Below the pieces are notes generated by a model. That model did no database searches. It saw only the letters and a list, made by a program, of their open reading frames with translations, and was not told the origin of the DNA. Positions 1-9,258 of a stretch of 64,000 nt of DNA are shown here, in pieces. Source of the stretch: Legionellales bacterium (GTDB taxonomy: Bacteria > Pseudomonadota > Gammaproteobacteria > UBA1113); contig PAPY01000007.1 of the NCBI GenBank assembly GCA_002709565.1, forward strand, positions 124,001 to 188,000, given 5' to 3'. Made by a program: the position numbers and the translations under genes. How positions within the stretch are numbered: the stretch's first letter is position 1; each line of letters starts with the position of its first letter.

Positions 1-2
1 CC

Positions 3-716
3 GGTGTCGGGGTACCACCCCAGCATTTAATGCATGTGGCGGTGGCGACATCATTGGCAGTGATTGTTGGAACATCGTTATCGTCTATTTATGCACACAA
101 TAAACGGGGTGGCATTTTATGGGAGAGGGTGAAGCAGCTGTTACCGGGGTTGATTTTGGGGGCTGTTATTGGGGCGAGTGTTGTTGACTTGTTGCCAAGT
201 GATGCGCTTCGAATATTTTTTGGTGTATTCATGTTTGTGATGGCGTTCAATATTACGTTTGATGGCAGTTTCATCAAAATGAAAGATATGCCGAGCACCC
301 ATAAATTATGGGGCTATGGTACGTTTATTGCGACTTGTGCAACATTATTAGGCGTGGGTGGTGGTTCTCTCACCGTGCCATTCTTGTCGAGTCGTAAAGT
401 ACCGATACGCAATGCGGTGGCAACCTCTGCGGTGTGTGGTTTTCCAATTGCGCTTGTGGGCTCTATCGGCATGATTATTGCGGGTAGTAATGAATCAGGT
501 TTACCACCACATACATTAGGTTATATCTTTTTGCCGGCTTTTATTGGAATTGTTATTCCTAGTATTTTTATGGCACCACTGGGCGCAAAAATAGCCCATA
601 AGTTACCGACTAAAATACTGCGAATGATCTTTGCGGTTTTCTTGATATTAGTAGGTGCCGATATGTTAAATAAGTCTTTTGTTTCCGGCTGGAATTGGAT
701 AATGATGCACGTATAA
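3..716 (+). CDS. TauE/SafE (TSUP) family membrane permease, 5'-truncated by window edge
   Basis: The reading frame is open from the first bases of the window, so the true start lies upstream. The visible 237 residues begin inside the first TSUP repeat (GVGVPPQ, then HVAVATS) and contain the second repeat's glycine motif LLGVGGGSLTVP. Several hydrophobic helices fit a polytopic inner-membrane protein. The family moves sulfite, sulfonates or other small sulfur or organic anions; the substrate cannot be read from the sequence. It ends 9 nt before lgt and probably shares its transcript. Family assignment is secure; substrate unknown. Confidence 0.85.
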   Translation, partial: GVGVPPQHLMHVAVATSLAVIVGTSLSSIYAHNKRGGILWERVKQLLPGLILGAVIGASVVDLLPSDALRIFFGVFMFVMAFNITFDGSFIKMKDMPSTHKLWGYGTFIATCATLLGVGGGSLTVPFLSSRKVPIRNAVATSAVCGFPIALVGSIGMIIAGSNESGLPPHTLGYIFLPAFIGIVIPSIFMAPLGAKIAHKLPTKILRMIFAVFLILVGADMLNKSFVSGWNWIMMHV

Positions 717-725
717 GAGAGTTTG

Positions 726-1535
726 ATGTTGCAATATCCCGCTATCAATCCCATCGCTTTGCAATTAGGTCCCATTGCCATACATTGGTATGGCTTGATG
801 TATTTAGTCGGCTTTGGAGCAGCCTGGGGTTTAGGTTGTTTACGAGCGCGCCGTAGTGATAACCCATGGACTGCGACGATGGTAGGGGACATGATTTTTT
901 ACGGCGCAGTGGGCGTTATCGTCGGTGGTCGCCTAGGCTATATGTTATTTTACGACGTTAGTGGTTTTCTTCACAATCCACTATTGCTATTTAAAGTCTG
1001 GGATGGTGGCATGTCATTTCACGGTGGTGTGTTGGGCGTATTAGCCGCATTTTGGCTTTATGGCCGCAAAGTCAAACAACCATTTATGGATGTGGCAGAT
1101 TTTTTAGTGCCTTTTGTGCCAATTGGTTTAGGGGCAGGGCGCCTCGGTAATTTTATTAATGGTGAATTATGGGGCCGTCCCACGGATATGCCTTGGGGGA
1201 TGGTGTTTCCTTCCGGCGGGCCGCTAGCACGGCATCCTTCGCAGTTATATGAATTTTTGTTGGAAGGGGTTTTATTATTTCTGATCCTTTGGGTTTATTC
1301 TGCCAAACCACGCCCACGAATGGCTGTATCCGGGTTATTCTTGCTGTTGTATGGCTGTTTTAGAATATTTATCGAGCTGTTTCGCCAACCCGATCCCCAG
1401 TATGGTTATTTAGCCTTCAATTGGCTGACCATGGGACAATTATTATCGTTGCCGATGATTATCGCTGGCGGTCTTATGTTATGGTATGGGTATCGTTATC
1501 CAAAATATGCCGCCAAGGCAGAGGGACATTCATGA
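726..1535 (+). CDS. lgt: Prolipoprotein diacylglyceryl transferase
   Basis: Lgt transfers diacylglycerol from phosphatidylglycerol to the lipobox cysteine of prolipoproteins in the inner membrane, the first step of lipoprotein maturation. The 269-residue product is polytopic and carries the family signature [14 protein letters not shown], including the conserved Arg. A TTG lies one codon upstream, but the ATG at 726 is preferred because GAGAG sits at a suitable distance. The stop codon overlaps the thyA start (ATGA), the lgt-thyA order seen in many gammaproteobacteria, which implies translational coupling. Confidence 0.95.
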   Translation: MLQYPAINPIALQLGPIAIHWYGLMYLVGFGAAWGLGCLRARRSDNPWTATMVGDMIFYGAVGVIVGGRLGYMLFYDVSGFLHNPLLLFKVWDGGMSFHGGVLGVLAAFWLYGRKVKQPFMDVADFLVPFVPIGLGAGRLGNFINGELWGRPTDMPWGMVFPSGGPLARHPSQLYEFLLEGVLLFLILWVYSAKPRPRMAVSGLFLLLYGCFRIFIELFRQPDPQYGYLAFNWLTMGQLLSLPMIIAGGLMLWYGYRYPKYAAKAEGHS

Positions 1536-2326
1536 AACAATATTTAGATTACTTGCAACGGATCCTTGATGAAGGCGTCACCAAGACTGACCGCACCGGA
1601 ACCGGGACTATTAGCTTATTTGGCCATCAAATGCGGTTTGATTTAAGTAAAGGTTTTCCCCTAGTAACTACCAAAAAATTGCATTTGCGTAGTATCATTC
1701 ATGAACTGCTCTGGTTCTTAAACGGTGATACCAACGTAGAATACCTCCATGAACACAACGTCTCAATTTGGGATGAATGGGCAAAACCCAATGGCGACTT
1801 AGGTCCTGTCTATGGCAAACAATGGCGCGCTTGGGAAGGAGCGGATGGTCGAACCATTGACCAAATTAGCAAGGCGCTCAACTTGATAAAGACTGAGCCA
1901 GATTCTCGCCGCATTATCGTCAATGCTTGGAATGTTGGTGATTTAGACAAAATGCAATTGACGCCTTGTCATGCCATGTTTCAGTTCTATGTTGCCAATG
2001 GCAAGCTCTCTTGCCAACTCTACCAACGTTCAGCAGACTCCTTTTTAGGAGTGCCATTTAATATTGCTTCTTATGCGTTACTGACGTGCATGATGGCGCA
2101 GCAAGCAGATCTTGAACCTGGTGATTTTGTTTGGACAGGCGGTGATTGTCATATTTACAGCAATCATATTGAGCAAGTGCAATTACAGTTGACCCGCAAA
2201 CCTTATCCGCTGCCACAATTGCGTATTACCCGACGACCGGCGTCAATTTTTGCTTATCAGTTTGAAGACTTTGTTATTGAAAACTACCAAAGCCACCCGC
2301 ATATCAAGGGCGCAGTGGCTGTTTAG
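1532..2326 (+). CDS. thyA: Thymidylate synthase
   Basis: Converts dUMP to dTMP with methylene-tetrahydrofolate. At 264 residues it matches the usual E. coli-type length. Visible motifs include the N-terminal RTGTGT loop, the catalytic cysteine in [10 protein letters not shown], and the [17 protein letters not shown] folate/dUMP region. A longer open frame exists upstream inside lgt, but MKQYLDYL at 1532 is the normal start and overlaps the lgt stop by 4 nt. It ends 2 nt before the convergent ctpA, leaving no room for a terminator. Confidence 0.97.
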   Translation: MKQYLDYLQRILDEGVTKTDRTGTGTISLFGHQMRFDLSKGFPLVTTKKLHLRSIIHELLWFLNGDTNVEYLHEHNVSIWDEWAKPNGDLGPVYGKQWRAWEGADGRTIDQISKALNLIKTEPDSRRIIVNAWNVGDLDKMQLTPCHAMFQFYVANGKLSCQLYQRSADSFLGVPFNIASYALLTCMMAQQADLEPGDFVWTGGDCHIYSNHIEQVQLQLTRKPYPLPQLRITRRPASIFAYQFEDFVIENYQSHPHIKGAVAV

Positions 2327-2328
2327 AG

Positions 2329-3696
2329 CTACTTCTGATAACTCACAATACTCAAGCCTTTGAGGAGGTTTAAGGCTTCGTGGAGCTGATAGTCTTTGCT
2401 GGCTAATGGTTGATTGTCATGGTCTTTATTGTTATCGACTTTACTTGCTGCCGTGCTTTCGCCGCCATTTTGTAATGCATTATCAAAGTCAGATTCTTTT
2501 AACAAGACCATCTCCAAAGCATCTTTGTCTTTGTCTTGTGCCACATCCATATCTTCGACGATGACATCGGGTTTAATGCCTGTAGCCTGAATAGAGCGGC
2601 CCAGGGGAGTATAATACAGGGCGGTGGTGAGTTTAACGCCGCGTTTTTCATCTAATGGCAGGACAGTTTGTACGGAGCCTTTGCCAAATGTTTCGGTTCC
2701 CATCAATACTGCCCGTTTATGATCTTGCAAAGCACCGGCAACAATTTCAGAACCTGAGGCCGAACCTTCATTAATTAATACCACGATAGGAATACCATTA
2801 GTTAAGTCACCGGGTGTTGCGCTGGCTTCAAATTTGGCGCCAGGAATACGACCTTCGGTGTAAACAATTAATTTATTGTCATTCAGTTTACGGCTATCCA
2901 AAAAGCTATCAGACACATCAATTGCCGAATCTAGCAAACCACCGGGATTATTGCGTAAGTCAACGATAATGCCTTTTAAGTTGCCTTTGGACTCTTTGTT
3001 AAGTTTTGCAATGGCTTGCTTGAGGTTTTTGTTGGTGGGATCTTGGAAGTGACTGATACGGACATAACCATAGTTATCTTCAAGGATCTCACTTTTGACG
3101 CTTTTGATTTTGATGACATCACGGGTGACGCTGATTTTGAGTGGCAGTTTTTCGTTTTTGCGAATAATGGTCAAGACAATGTCTGTGCCTTTTTTGCCGC
3201 GCATGAGGTTAACGGCTTCTCTTAGTGTCATGCCCTTCACTGGTTTGTCATCGAGTTTAACAATGAGATCACCGGCCTTCACTCCTGCTTTAGCAGCGGG
3301 TGTATCATCAATCGGGCTAACCACGCGGATATAGCCTTCTTCCATGCCGACTTCAATACCTAGCCCACCAAATTCACCCGTGGTGTGGTTTTTGAGATCT
3401 TGTAATTCTTCCATGTCTAAATACGTCGAGTGAGGGTCGAGTCCTGATAACATGCCACGGATAGCATCTTCGAATAAGTCTTTGTCATCCACCTGTTTGA
3501 CGTAGTAGTTTTTGATTTGACTGATGGCCATACTAAAACGCTGTACGTCATCAATAGGGAGTTTTGTGGGGGAGTAGTCAGTGCTTTGCTCTGTATTGGC
3601 GGCGGGCTCAGCAAAGGCGGCGCCACCACCGATGAGACCAATACTAATGACACATCCAATGATACATTGGCGGATAGTGTTTAGGGCTGTATACAT
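2329..3696 (-). CDS. ctpA: Carboxy-terminal processing protease, S41 family
   Basis: Periplasmic serine protease of the CtpA/Prc group that trims C-termini of envelope proteins. An N-terminal signal sequence (to about residue 29, ending AAFA) is followed by a PDZ domain around 105-185 and the S41 catalytic domain around 205-385. The Ser-Lys dyad region is visible as NEGSASGSEI near 309-318 and TFGKGS near 336-341. The last 70 residues are charged and low in complexity. It lies downstream of envC with a 40-nt gap in the common gpmI-envC-ctpA order. Confidence 0.94.
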   Translation of the reverse strand: MYTALNTIRQCIIGCVISIGLIGGGAAFAEPAANTEQSTDYSPTKLPIDDVQRFSMAISQIKNYYVKQVDDKDLFEDAIRGMLSGLDPHSTYLDMEELQDLKNHTTGEFGGLGIEVGMEEGYIRVVSPIDDTPAAKAGVKAGDLIVKLDDKPVKGMTLREAVNLMRGKKGTDIVLTIIRKNEKLPLKISVTRDVIKIKSVKSEILEDNYGYVRISHFQDPTNKNLKQAIAKLNKESKGNLKGIIVDLRNNPGGLLDSAIDVSDSFLDSRKLNDNKLIVYTEGRIPGAKFEASATPGDLTNGIPIVVLINEGSASGSEIVAGALQDHKRAVLMGTETFGKGSVQTVLPLDEKRGVKLTTALYYTPLGRSIQATGIKPDVIVEDMDVAQDKDKDALEMVLLKESDFDNALQNGGESTAASKVDNNKDHDNQPLASKDYQLHEALNLLKGLSIVSYQK

Positions 3697-3736
3697 GCGT
3701 TCACTCCTGCAAAAAGCGGGGTGAACATGTTATCGA

Positions 3737-4882
3737 TTAAGCATGGCTTAATGATTTTTTGGCGTTACACCACCGCTCGGGATCCAACGGGCTCCCATTA
3801 CGTCTTATTTCAAAGTATAGTCCGCTTTCGCTATATCCGCCGCTATGGCCCACTTTGGCAATTAAATCGCCAGCTTTAACGTGATCGCCCACTTGCGCAT
3901 AGAGGCTTTGATTACGGCCATACAGGGTCATGTAATTGTCCCCATGGTCGATAATCAGGAGCAAACCGAAGCCTTTCAACCAGTCGGCAAAGATGACTTT
4001 GCCGGGGTAAATAGCATAGACATCCTCACCATTGGGGGCATCAATTAAGATCCCGTTCCATTTTAGGGAGCTCTCGTCAACGGCATTACCAAAGTGATGG
4101 CTCACTTTACCGAGGGTGGGCAGGGGCAGCTGTCCTTTGAGCTGGCCGATGGGTATAGGCGGCACAGTGATAGCTCGGCGTTGCAGTTTCAGTTCGTTGA
4201 CGATGTGTTGCAATTGTCGTTTGTTACCTTGTAGGGCTGCAATTTGCTGGGACTTGGTGGTAATGGAATGTTTAATTTTCGTCAGTAAGGTTTTACGGTA
4301 TTGTTCATCTTGCTCCAGCCGATGTTTTTGTTTTTCTTGCCGTGTTTTTAGGGCTTGAAGATTATCGGTATGGCGTTTGATATCTGCTTCACTTTGTTGG
4401 ATTTTTGTCAGAGTATCTTCCAGTTCATGGATGAGGGTGACACGGCTCTCATTATAGTATTTAAAATAAGTCAGTGTGCGACTCATCATCTCGGGATTTT
4501 GTTGATTGAGTAGGGTTTTTAAATACTCTTGATGTCCCATCATATAAGCAGCGCGCAGTTGCTCAGCTAATTGGTTTTGTTGGCGGGAAAGTTTCGTTTG
4601 ATATTCCCGGTGTTGGCGTTTAACTTCATCCAGCAGAGCTTGTTCTTTTTGGAGTTGCTGGTTGGATTTATGGATTTTGATGTTGATATTACCAATGGCT
4701 GTTTCGGTTTGCTGTAATTGAGATTCTAATTCGGATTGTTTCGACTTAGTATGAAATAAATCATTCTTGAGTTTTGTTAGTTTAGAGTCGATGCTAGCAA
4801 TGTCACCACTTTCATTACTGGCTAATGCTAAGTGCCAGGGGGTTATGAGTAATAGCAGGAGAATAAATTTTTTTATTGGCAT
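3737..4882 (-). CDS. envC: Murein hydrolase activator EnvC (LytM/M23 domain)
   Basis: Secreted protein that activates septal amidases during division. A signal peptide (ends HLALA near residue 21) is followed by a long Gln/Lys-rich coiled coil (about 30-235) and a C-terminal M23 domain (about 255-370). The M23 zinc site is degenerate: the usual HxH is LYFEI here, as in E. coli EnvC, so it should be an activator and not a hydrolase. The start overlaps the end of gpmI by 10 nt, indicating coupling. Confidence 0.92.
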   Translation of the reverse strand: MPIKKFILLLLLITPWHLALASNESGDIASIDSKLTKLKNDLFHTKSKQSELESQLQQTETAIGNINIKIHKSNQQLQKEQALLDEVKRQHREYQTKLSRQQNQLAEQLRAAYMMGHQEYLKTLLNQQNPEMMSRTLTYFKYYNESRVTLIHELEDTLTKIQQSEADIKRHTDNLQALKTRQEKQKHRLEQDEQYRKTLLTKIKHSITTKSQQIAALQGNKRQLQHIVNELKLQRRAITVPPIPIGQLKGQLPLPTLGKVSHHFGNAVDESSLKWNGILIDAPNGEDVYAIYPGKVIFADWLKGFGLLLIIDHGDNYMTLYGRNQSLYAQVGDHVKAGDLIAKVGHSGGYSESGLYFEIRRNGSPLDPERWCNAKKSLSHA

Positions 4883-6420
4883 TTAAGTAAAATCCTTCCA
4901 GTCATTTCAGCGGGAGCATCATAGCCCAATAAATACAGTATGGTTGGGGCAATATCTGAGAGTTTACCATCGTCAATGATAAATTGGGCGTCACGACCAA
5001 CGTACACCAGGGGTACAGGCTCACTGGTGTGGGCTGTATGGGGTTGGTTGGTGGCGGGGTTATGCATGCATTCTGCATTACCGTGATCGGCGGTGATAAG
5101 CATTTCGCCATTTACCGCGGCTAAAGCTTCCTGAATGCGGCCTAAGCAGTCATCAATACATTGGATGGCAGTTACGGTTGCTGCAAAGTTACCGGTATGG
5201 CCAACCATATCGGGATTTGCATAATTACAAATGATGACATCATAATCTTGGGCTTGAATATGCTCGACAATCTTATCAGTTACTTCTACTGCACTCATCT
5301 CAGGTTGCAAATCATAAGTGGCCACTTTTGGTGAAGGAATGAGTTCGCGGTCTTCATTAACAAACGGTGTTTCTACGCCACCGTTGAAGAAAAAGGTCAC
5401 ATGGGCGTATTTTTCGGTTTCAGCAATACGTAATTGCTTTAGGCCATGCTCGGCCAATACTTCACCTAGGCTATTGGCTACCTCAAGCTTGGGGTAAGCA
5501 ATGGTGGTGGGAATATCGGCTGCATACTCAGTTAAACTGACAAATCGATAGAGAGCAGGCTGGCGTTGGCGTTTGAAGCCCTTGAAGTTCGACTCGACAA
5601 ATGCGCGGGTGATCTCGCGAGCGCGATCAGCACGAAAATTCATAAACACAATACTATCACCATCGTTAATGGCAATGGCGGGATCATTATCACTGTGAAT
5701 AGCCGTTGCTTTAACAAACTCGTCAGTTTCGCCGCGGGCGTAAGTTTCCTCTAATGCTGTCACTGCCGAATCATAATGATAATCAGCGCGTCCATCACAA
5801 ACAAGATTGTAGGCTTGTTCAACCCGTTCCCAGCGTTGGTCTCGGTCCATTGCATAGTAACGGCCAATTAACGATGCAATCTGTCCACTCTGGGTTTCGC
5901 TGAAGAGTGCTTCGATTCGCTCTAACGAGGCTTTAGCACTTTGGGGTGGGGTATCACGGCCATCCAAGAAGCAATGTAAATACACCTTGCGACAGCCTTG
6001 TTTGGCAGCCAGTGTTAGGAATTGTAGTATTTGGTCTTCATGACTGTGGACACCGCCGGGTGAGAGCAAGCCAAACACATGAATCGCGTGGTCGGTTTGT
6101 TTTGCCTTATCAATAACGTCACGAAAAACTGGATTGTTATCAAACTCACCTGTCTCAATAGCTTCATGGATGCGGCTAAAGTCTTGGTGGACGATGCGCC
6201 CTGCACCAATATTCAAATGCCCCACTTCTGAATTACCCATCTGGCCGTCAGGCAGGCCAACACAATGGCCAGAACCACTGATGAGGGTATGGGGGTGTTG
6301 TTGCCAGAGTTTATCCCAATGGGGGGTGTTTGCTGTATAGATTGCATTGTGTTGAGGATTGTCACTGTGGCCCCAACCATCGAGGACAATTAGGACGAGG
6401 GGCTTGGGTTGCTGTGGCAT
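4873..6420 (-). CDS. gpmI: 2,3-bisphosphoglycerate-independent phosphoglycerate mutase
   Basis: Glycolytic interconversion of 3- and 2-phosphoglycerate using two Mn ions and a phosphoserine intermediate. The 515-residue length is standard. The metal-site motif [10 protein letters not shown] lies at the N-terminus, the phosphoacceptor serine in [10 protein letters not shown] near residue 64, and the second metal cluster in TADHGNAE near the C-terminus. First gene of the minus-strand run gpmI-envC-ctpA; its upstream region faces the rhodanese gene divergently. Confidence 0.97.
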   Translation of the reverse strand: MPQQPKPLVLIVLDGWGHSDNPQHNAIYTANTPHWDKLWQQHPHTLISGSGHCVGLPDGQMGNSEVGHLNIGAGRIVHQDFSRIHEAIETGEFDNNPVFRDVIDKAKQTDHAIHVFGLLSPGGVHSHEDQILQFLTLAAKQGCRKVYLHCFLDGRDTPPQSAKASLERIEALFSETQSGQIASLIGRYYAMDRDQRWERVEQAYNLVCDGRADYHYDSAVTALEETYARGETDEFVKATAIHSDNDPAIAINDGDSIVFMNFRADRAREITRAFVESNFKGFKRQRQPALYRFVSLTEYAADIPTTIAYPKLEVANSLGEVLAEHGLKQLRIAETEKYAHVTFFFNGGVETPFVNEDRELIPSPKVATYDLQPEMSAVEVTDKIVEHIQAQDYDVIICNYANPDMVGHTGNFAATVTAIQCIDDCLGRIQEALAAVNGEMLITADHGNAECMHNPATNQPHTAHTSEPVPLVYVGRDAQFIIDDGKLSDIAPTILYLLGYDAPAEMTGRILLKCQ

Positions 6421-6450
6421 AGCTTAGATCCGCAATTACTAGTGGCGAAT

Positions 6451-6456
6451 ATTGTA
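6451..6456 (-). promoter_or_regulatory. Predicted extended -10 for the gpmI-envC-ctpA run
   Basis: On the minus strand the hexamer TACAAT is preceded by TGT, forming an extended -10 about 30 nt upstream of the gpmI start. No convincing -35 is seen at 17 nt. Prediction from sequence only. Confidence 0.4.
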
Positions 6457-6487
6457 ACAAAAAGCACTATGAGCCGGTAGCGTGTAT

Positions 6488-6495
6488 GCTATAAT
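6488..6495 (+). promoter_or_regulatory. Predicted extended -10 (TGC-TATAAT) for the rhodanese-grxC-secB-gpsA run
   Basis: A perfect TATAAT at 6490-6495 preceded by TG gives an extended -10 about 30 nt before the rhodanese start. The -35 region is weak. It lies in the 105-bp divergent gap with gpmI. Confidence 0.55.
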
Positions 6496-6525
6496 GCCTT
6501 CCTTTAGCAACAGTACTGGTAACCA

Positions 6526-6951
6526 ATGAACCAATTTATCGAATTTTTTGTGAATCACTGGCTGTTATGGTCAGCGTTTATTATTGTGGCTGTGGCTATC
6601 TTGGTGTTTGAGTTACGCCAGCGTGTCGGGGGTATCCCCCGGGTTTCCCCCCAAGCTGCGGTTCAATCAATGAACCATGATAATGCGCTAGTGTTAGATG
6701 TCCGCAGTAAAGACGAATTTGTCCAGGGGCATATCGTTAATGCCAAACATATCCCCCATACGGAGATCCTTAGCCGAATTAACTCACTGGTCAAATATAA
6801 GCAAACCCCAATCATTGTGGTGTGCCAAATGGGGCCCCGCGCCGTGCAGGCTGCTCAGGAATTAAGCAAACACGGCTTCGAAAAGCTTGCTATACTGGCA
6901 GGCGGTATGAATGCTTGGCGGGCTGATAGCCTACCGGTAGAAAAAAACTGA
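6526..6951 (+). CDS. Membrane-anchored single-domain rhodanese (YibN-like)
   Basis: A 141-residue protein with one N-terminal membrane helix (about residues 13-28) and a rhodanese domain (about 40-138). The active-site loop reads VVCQMGPRA with Cys100, so persulfide formation is possible. Rhodaneses of this type, encoded before grxC and secB, are common in gammaproteobacteria and called YibN in E. coli. The domain should face the cytoplasm. The physiological sulfur acceptor is unknown. Separated by 10 nt from grxC. Confidence 0.88.
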   Translation: MNQFIEFFVNHWLLWSAFIIVAVAILVFELRQRVGGIPRVSPQAAVQSMNHDNALVLDVRSKDEFVQGHIVNAKHIPHTEILSRINSLVKYKQTPIIVVCQMGPRAVQAAQELSKHGFEKLAILAGGMNAWRADSLPVEKN

Positions 6952-6961
6952 GATTTGTACC

Positions 6962-7213
6962 ATGATTGAGATGTATACCAAACCAACCTGTCCCTATTGT
7001 GTGAGAGCTAAGGGTTTATTGGAGTCCAAGGGTTTGACAATCACCGAAAGGCGCATTGATTTAGAACCTGAGCTAAAGGATGAAATGATTGCCCGCACGG
7101 GCCGCCATACGGTGCCGCAAATTTTCATCAATGATAGGCATATTGGTGGTTGTGATGATTTGTATGCCTTGGAAGAATCCGGGGAATTAACTGAAATACT
7201 GAGGAGTATTTAA
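6962..7213 (+). CDS. grxC: Glutaredoxin 3
   Basis: An 83-residue glutaredoxin with the dithiol active site CPYC at residues 10-13, the cis-Pro motif HTVPQIFI and the glutathione-binding GGCDDL. It reduces disulfides and glutathionylated proteins with glutathione. It sits between the rhodanese gene and secB, with a 1-nt gap to secB. Confidence 0.95.
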   Translation: MIEMYTKPTCPYCVRAKGLLESKGLTITERRIDLEPELKDEMIARTGRHTVPQIFINDRHIGGCDDLYALEESGELTEILRSI

Positions 7214-7214
7214 C

Positions 7215-7754
7215 ATGCCCAAAAAAGCGAAAGCCGAAACAGCAAAAGAAACCAAGAAAAAAACCACCAAAAAAGCTGAAGCCAAAACCGATAGCGGTGC
7301 TGCCAAAGAAGCAGCAGGCGGCGAACAACAATTTGCTATCCAACGTATTTACATCAAAGATCTTTCTTTTGAATCCCCCAGCGCACCACAAAGTTTTCGT
7401 GATGAGTGGGAACCTAATGTGGAACTTGAGTTGAATACCCAGTCTGTTAACTTGGCAGAAGATATTCATGAAGTGACGTTGAAGTTATTAGTCACGGTTA
7501 AGAATCAAGAGAAAACCGGCTTTTTGGTGGAAATTCAACAAGCAGGTATTTTCTCTATCAGTAACTTCCCTGAAGAGCAACTGAAGCAATTACTCGGCAG
7601 TTACTGTCCAAGTATTCTTTATCCATATGCCCGTGAAGCGGTCTCTGATATTGTAACCCGTGGTAGTTACCCGCAATTATTGCTCGCACCGGTTAATTTC
7701 GATGCCTTGTATGCACAACACCTTGCGGAGTCTAGTGACAAGACTGCTGCGTAA
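7215..7754 (+). CDS. secB: Protein-export chaperone SecB with lysine-rich N-terminal extension
   Basis: Cytosolic tetrameric chaperone that keeps preproteins unfolded and passes them to SecA. The conserved core starts near residue 38 (QFAIQRIYIKDLSFE) and includes the LLGSYCPSILYPYAREAVSD region. Before it lies a repetitive Lys/Ala/Glu/Thr segment of about 36 residues that usual SecB proteins (about 155-165 residues) lack. The second methionine does not occur before the core, so the extension appears to be translated. It precedes gpsA by 2 nt, as in E. coli. Confidence 0.94.
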   Translation: MPKKAKAETAKETKKKTTKKAEAKTDSGAAKEAAGGEQQFAIQRIYIKDLSFESPSAPQSFRDEWEPNVELELNTQSVNLAEDIHEVTLKLLVTVKNQEKTGFLVEIQQAGIFSISNFPEEQLKQLLGSYCPSILYPYAREAVSDIVTRGSYPQLLLAPVNFDALYAQHLAESSDKTAA

Positions 7755-7756
7755 GC

Positions 7757-8758
7757 ATGACTAACACTTCTCGACAGTTTGCCGTTCTCGGAGCAGGTTC
7801 TTGGGGAACGGCACTGGCAATTTTACTGGCGAATAATGGTTATCCAACCTCATTGTGGGGACATGAGCCTGATCACATCGACAGTTTGAATAAACATCGT
7901 GAGAATCAACAATTTCTCCCAGGGGTAATATTACCCGATACACTCACGCCTCAGGTTTCATTAGCTGATGCCGTGACCAATGCCACGGATGTTATGCTCG
8001 TGGTACCCAGTCATTGTTTTCGCGAAGTGCTTGAACAGGCGCGTCAGTACTTTGCCCCGACAGCGCAATTATCTTGGGCCACTAAAGGACTGGATCCACA
8101 CTCGCATAATTTATTGCATCATGTGGCAGATGAGCTAGTCGGCGATACCACGTATGCAGTGATTTCCGGACCTTCATTTGCTAATGAAGTTGCACGAGGA
8201 ATGCCGACAGCATTGGTGGTTGCCGCCCGTGAACTTGAGTATGCGAAACAGTTGAGTGCATGTTTGAGTAACAATCGTTTCCGCGCTTACACCAACCAAG
8301 ATATCATTGGTGTGCAATTAGGAGGGGCGGTTAAGAATGTCTTGGCAGTCGCTGCTGGTATTTCTGATGGTTTAGGGTTTGGTGCGAATGCCAGAGCAGC
8401 ACTTATTACTCGTGGTTTGCATGAAATGTTGCGACTTGGTGTTGCGCTGGGTGGTGAGTCAGAGACCTTCATGGGTTTAGCGGGGCTTGGGGATCTGGTA
8501 TTGACCTGTACTGACGATCAATCCCGTAACCGTCGTTTTGGTTTAGCGTTAGGGCAGGGTGAGTCTATTGAGACAGCACAAATTAATATTGGCCAAGTAG
8601 TCGAGGGAGTGAAGACCACCGCTGAAATTCATCAATTAGCCGAACAGTACCAGGTTGAGATGCCCATCACTGAACAAATTTATCAAGTCCTTTATCAATC
8701 CCTCACGCCAACTGAAGCCGTGAATGCGTTGTTTGCCAGGGCGTTGCGAGCTGAATAG
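7757..8758 (+). CDS. gpsA: Glycerol-3-phosphate dehydrogenase [NAD(P)+]
   Basis: Makes sn-glycerol-3-phosphate from dihydroxyacetone phosphate for phospholipid synthesis. The 333-residue length is typical. The Rossmann motif VLGAGSWGTALA is at the N-terminus, with substrate-site motifs SGPSFANEVARGMPTA and GGAVKNVLAVAAGISDGLG, and GLAGLGDLVLTC. Last gene of the rhodanese-grxC-secB-gpsA run. Confidence 0.97.
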   Translation: MTNTSRQFAVLGAGSWGTALAILLANNGYPTSLWGHEPDHIDSLNKHRENQQFLPGVILPDTLTPQVSLADAVTNATDVMLVVPSHCFREVLEQARQYFAPTAQLSWATKGLDPHSHNLLHHVADELVGDTTYAVISGPSFANEVARGMPTALVVAARELEYAKQLSACLSNNRFRAYTNQDIIGVQLGGAVKNVLAVAAGISDGLGFGANARAALITRGLHEMLRLGVALGGESETFMGLAGLGDLVLTCTDDQSRNRRFGLALGQGESIETAQINIGQVVEGVKTTAEIHQLAEQYQVEMPITEQIYQVLYQSLTPTEAVNALFARALRAE

Positions 8759-8835
8759 TAGCATTTCTCATGGCTTCTTCTTTGTCTATACTCATAGGAA
8801 TCAATAATAACTCTATCGAAACTTAAGGAGAGATT

Positions 8836-9246
8836 ATGAAAGCGGTATTAACGGGTTTGTTGGCAAGCTGTCTTCTCGTATTTGCAGTCAGTGCTATCGC
8901 GGCGAATGGAAAGGTTATCAATAAATCTTCAGCGATGGTTAGCTTTGCTACTTGCAATGTTCCACCGAGAGAGAGACCCGAGCCAGCCACAATAAGAATA
9001 GTTGATTTCCCTCAAACAGTTTCTGCTAAAAGCCGAGCCAACTATGATATTATCACGGCATCACAAGGCGATGCTTTTTGTGTTTCTTATGGCAGCTGCG
9101 AATATGTATTTATGATAACATCTGATGCTGGAGACTTTACGGTGTCGGCTAATGAAGTACAACCAAGCCATTCAGATCCAGTGTCAATTTCAATACAGGG
9201 AGAAGCGCTTTGTGAAACAGAGGGTAATAATTTAATTATCAATTAG
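8836..9246 (+). CDS. Small secreted protein of unknown function
   Basis: A 136-residue protein preceded by a strong AAGGAGAG. A clear signal peptide runs to about residue 22 (VSAIAA). The mature part is rich in beta-prone residues and has four cysteines (in FATCNV, AFCVSYGSCEY, ALCETE), consistent with a disulfide-bonded periplasmic or extracellular domain. No known family is recognised. Its own ribosome site and a 77-nt gap after gpsA suggest separate expression. Confidence 0.75.
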   Translation: MKAVLTGLLASCLLVFAVSAIAANGKVINKSSAMVSFATCNVPPRERPEPATIRIVDFPQTVSAKSRANYDIITASQGDAFCVSYGSCEYVFMITSDAGDFTVSANEVQPSHSDPVSISIQGEALCETEGNNLIIN

Positions 9247-9258
9247 TCAGTGAGGGTT

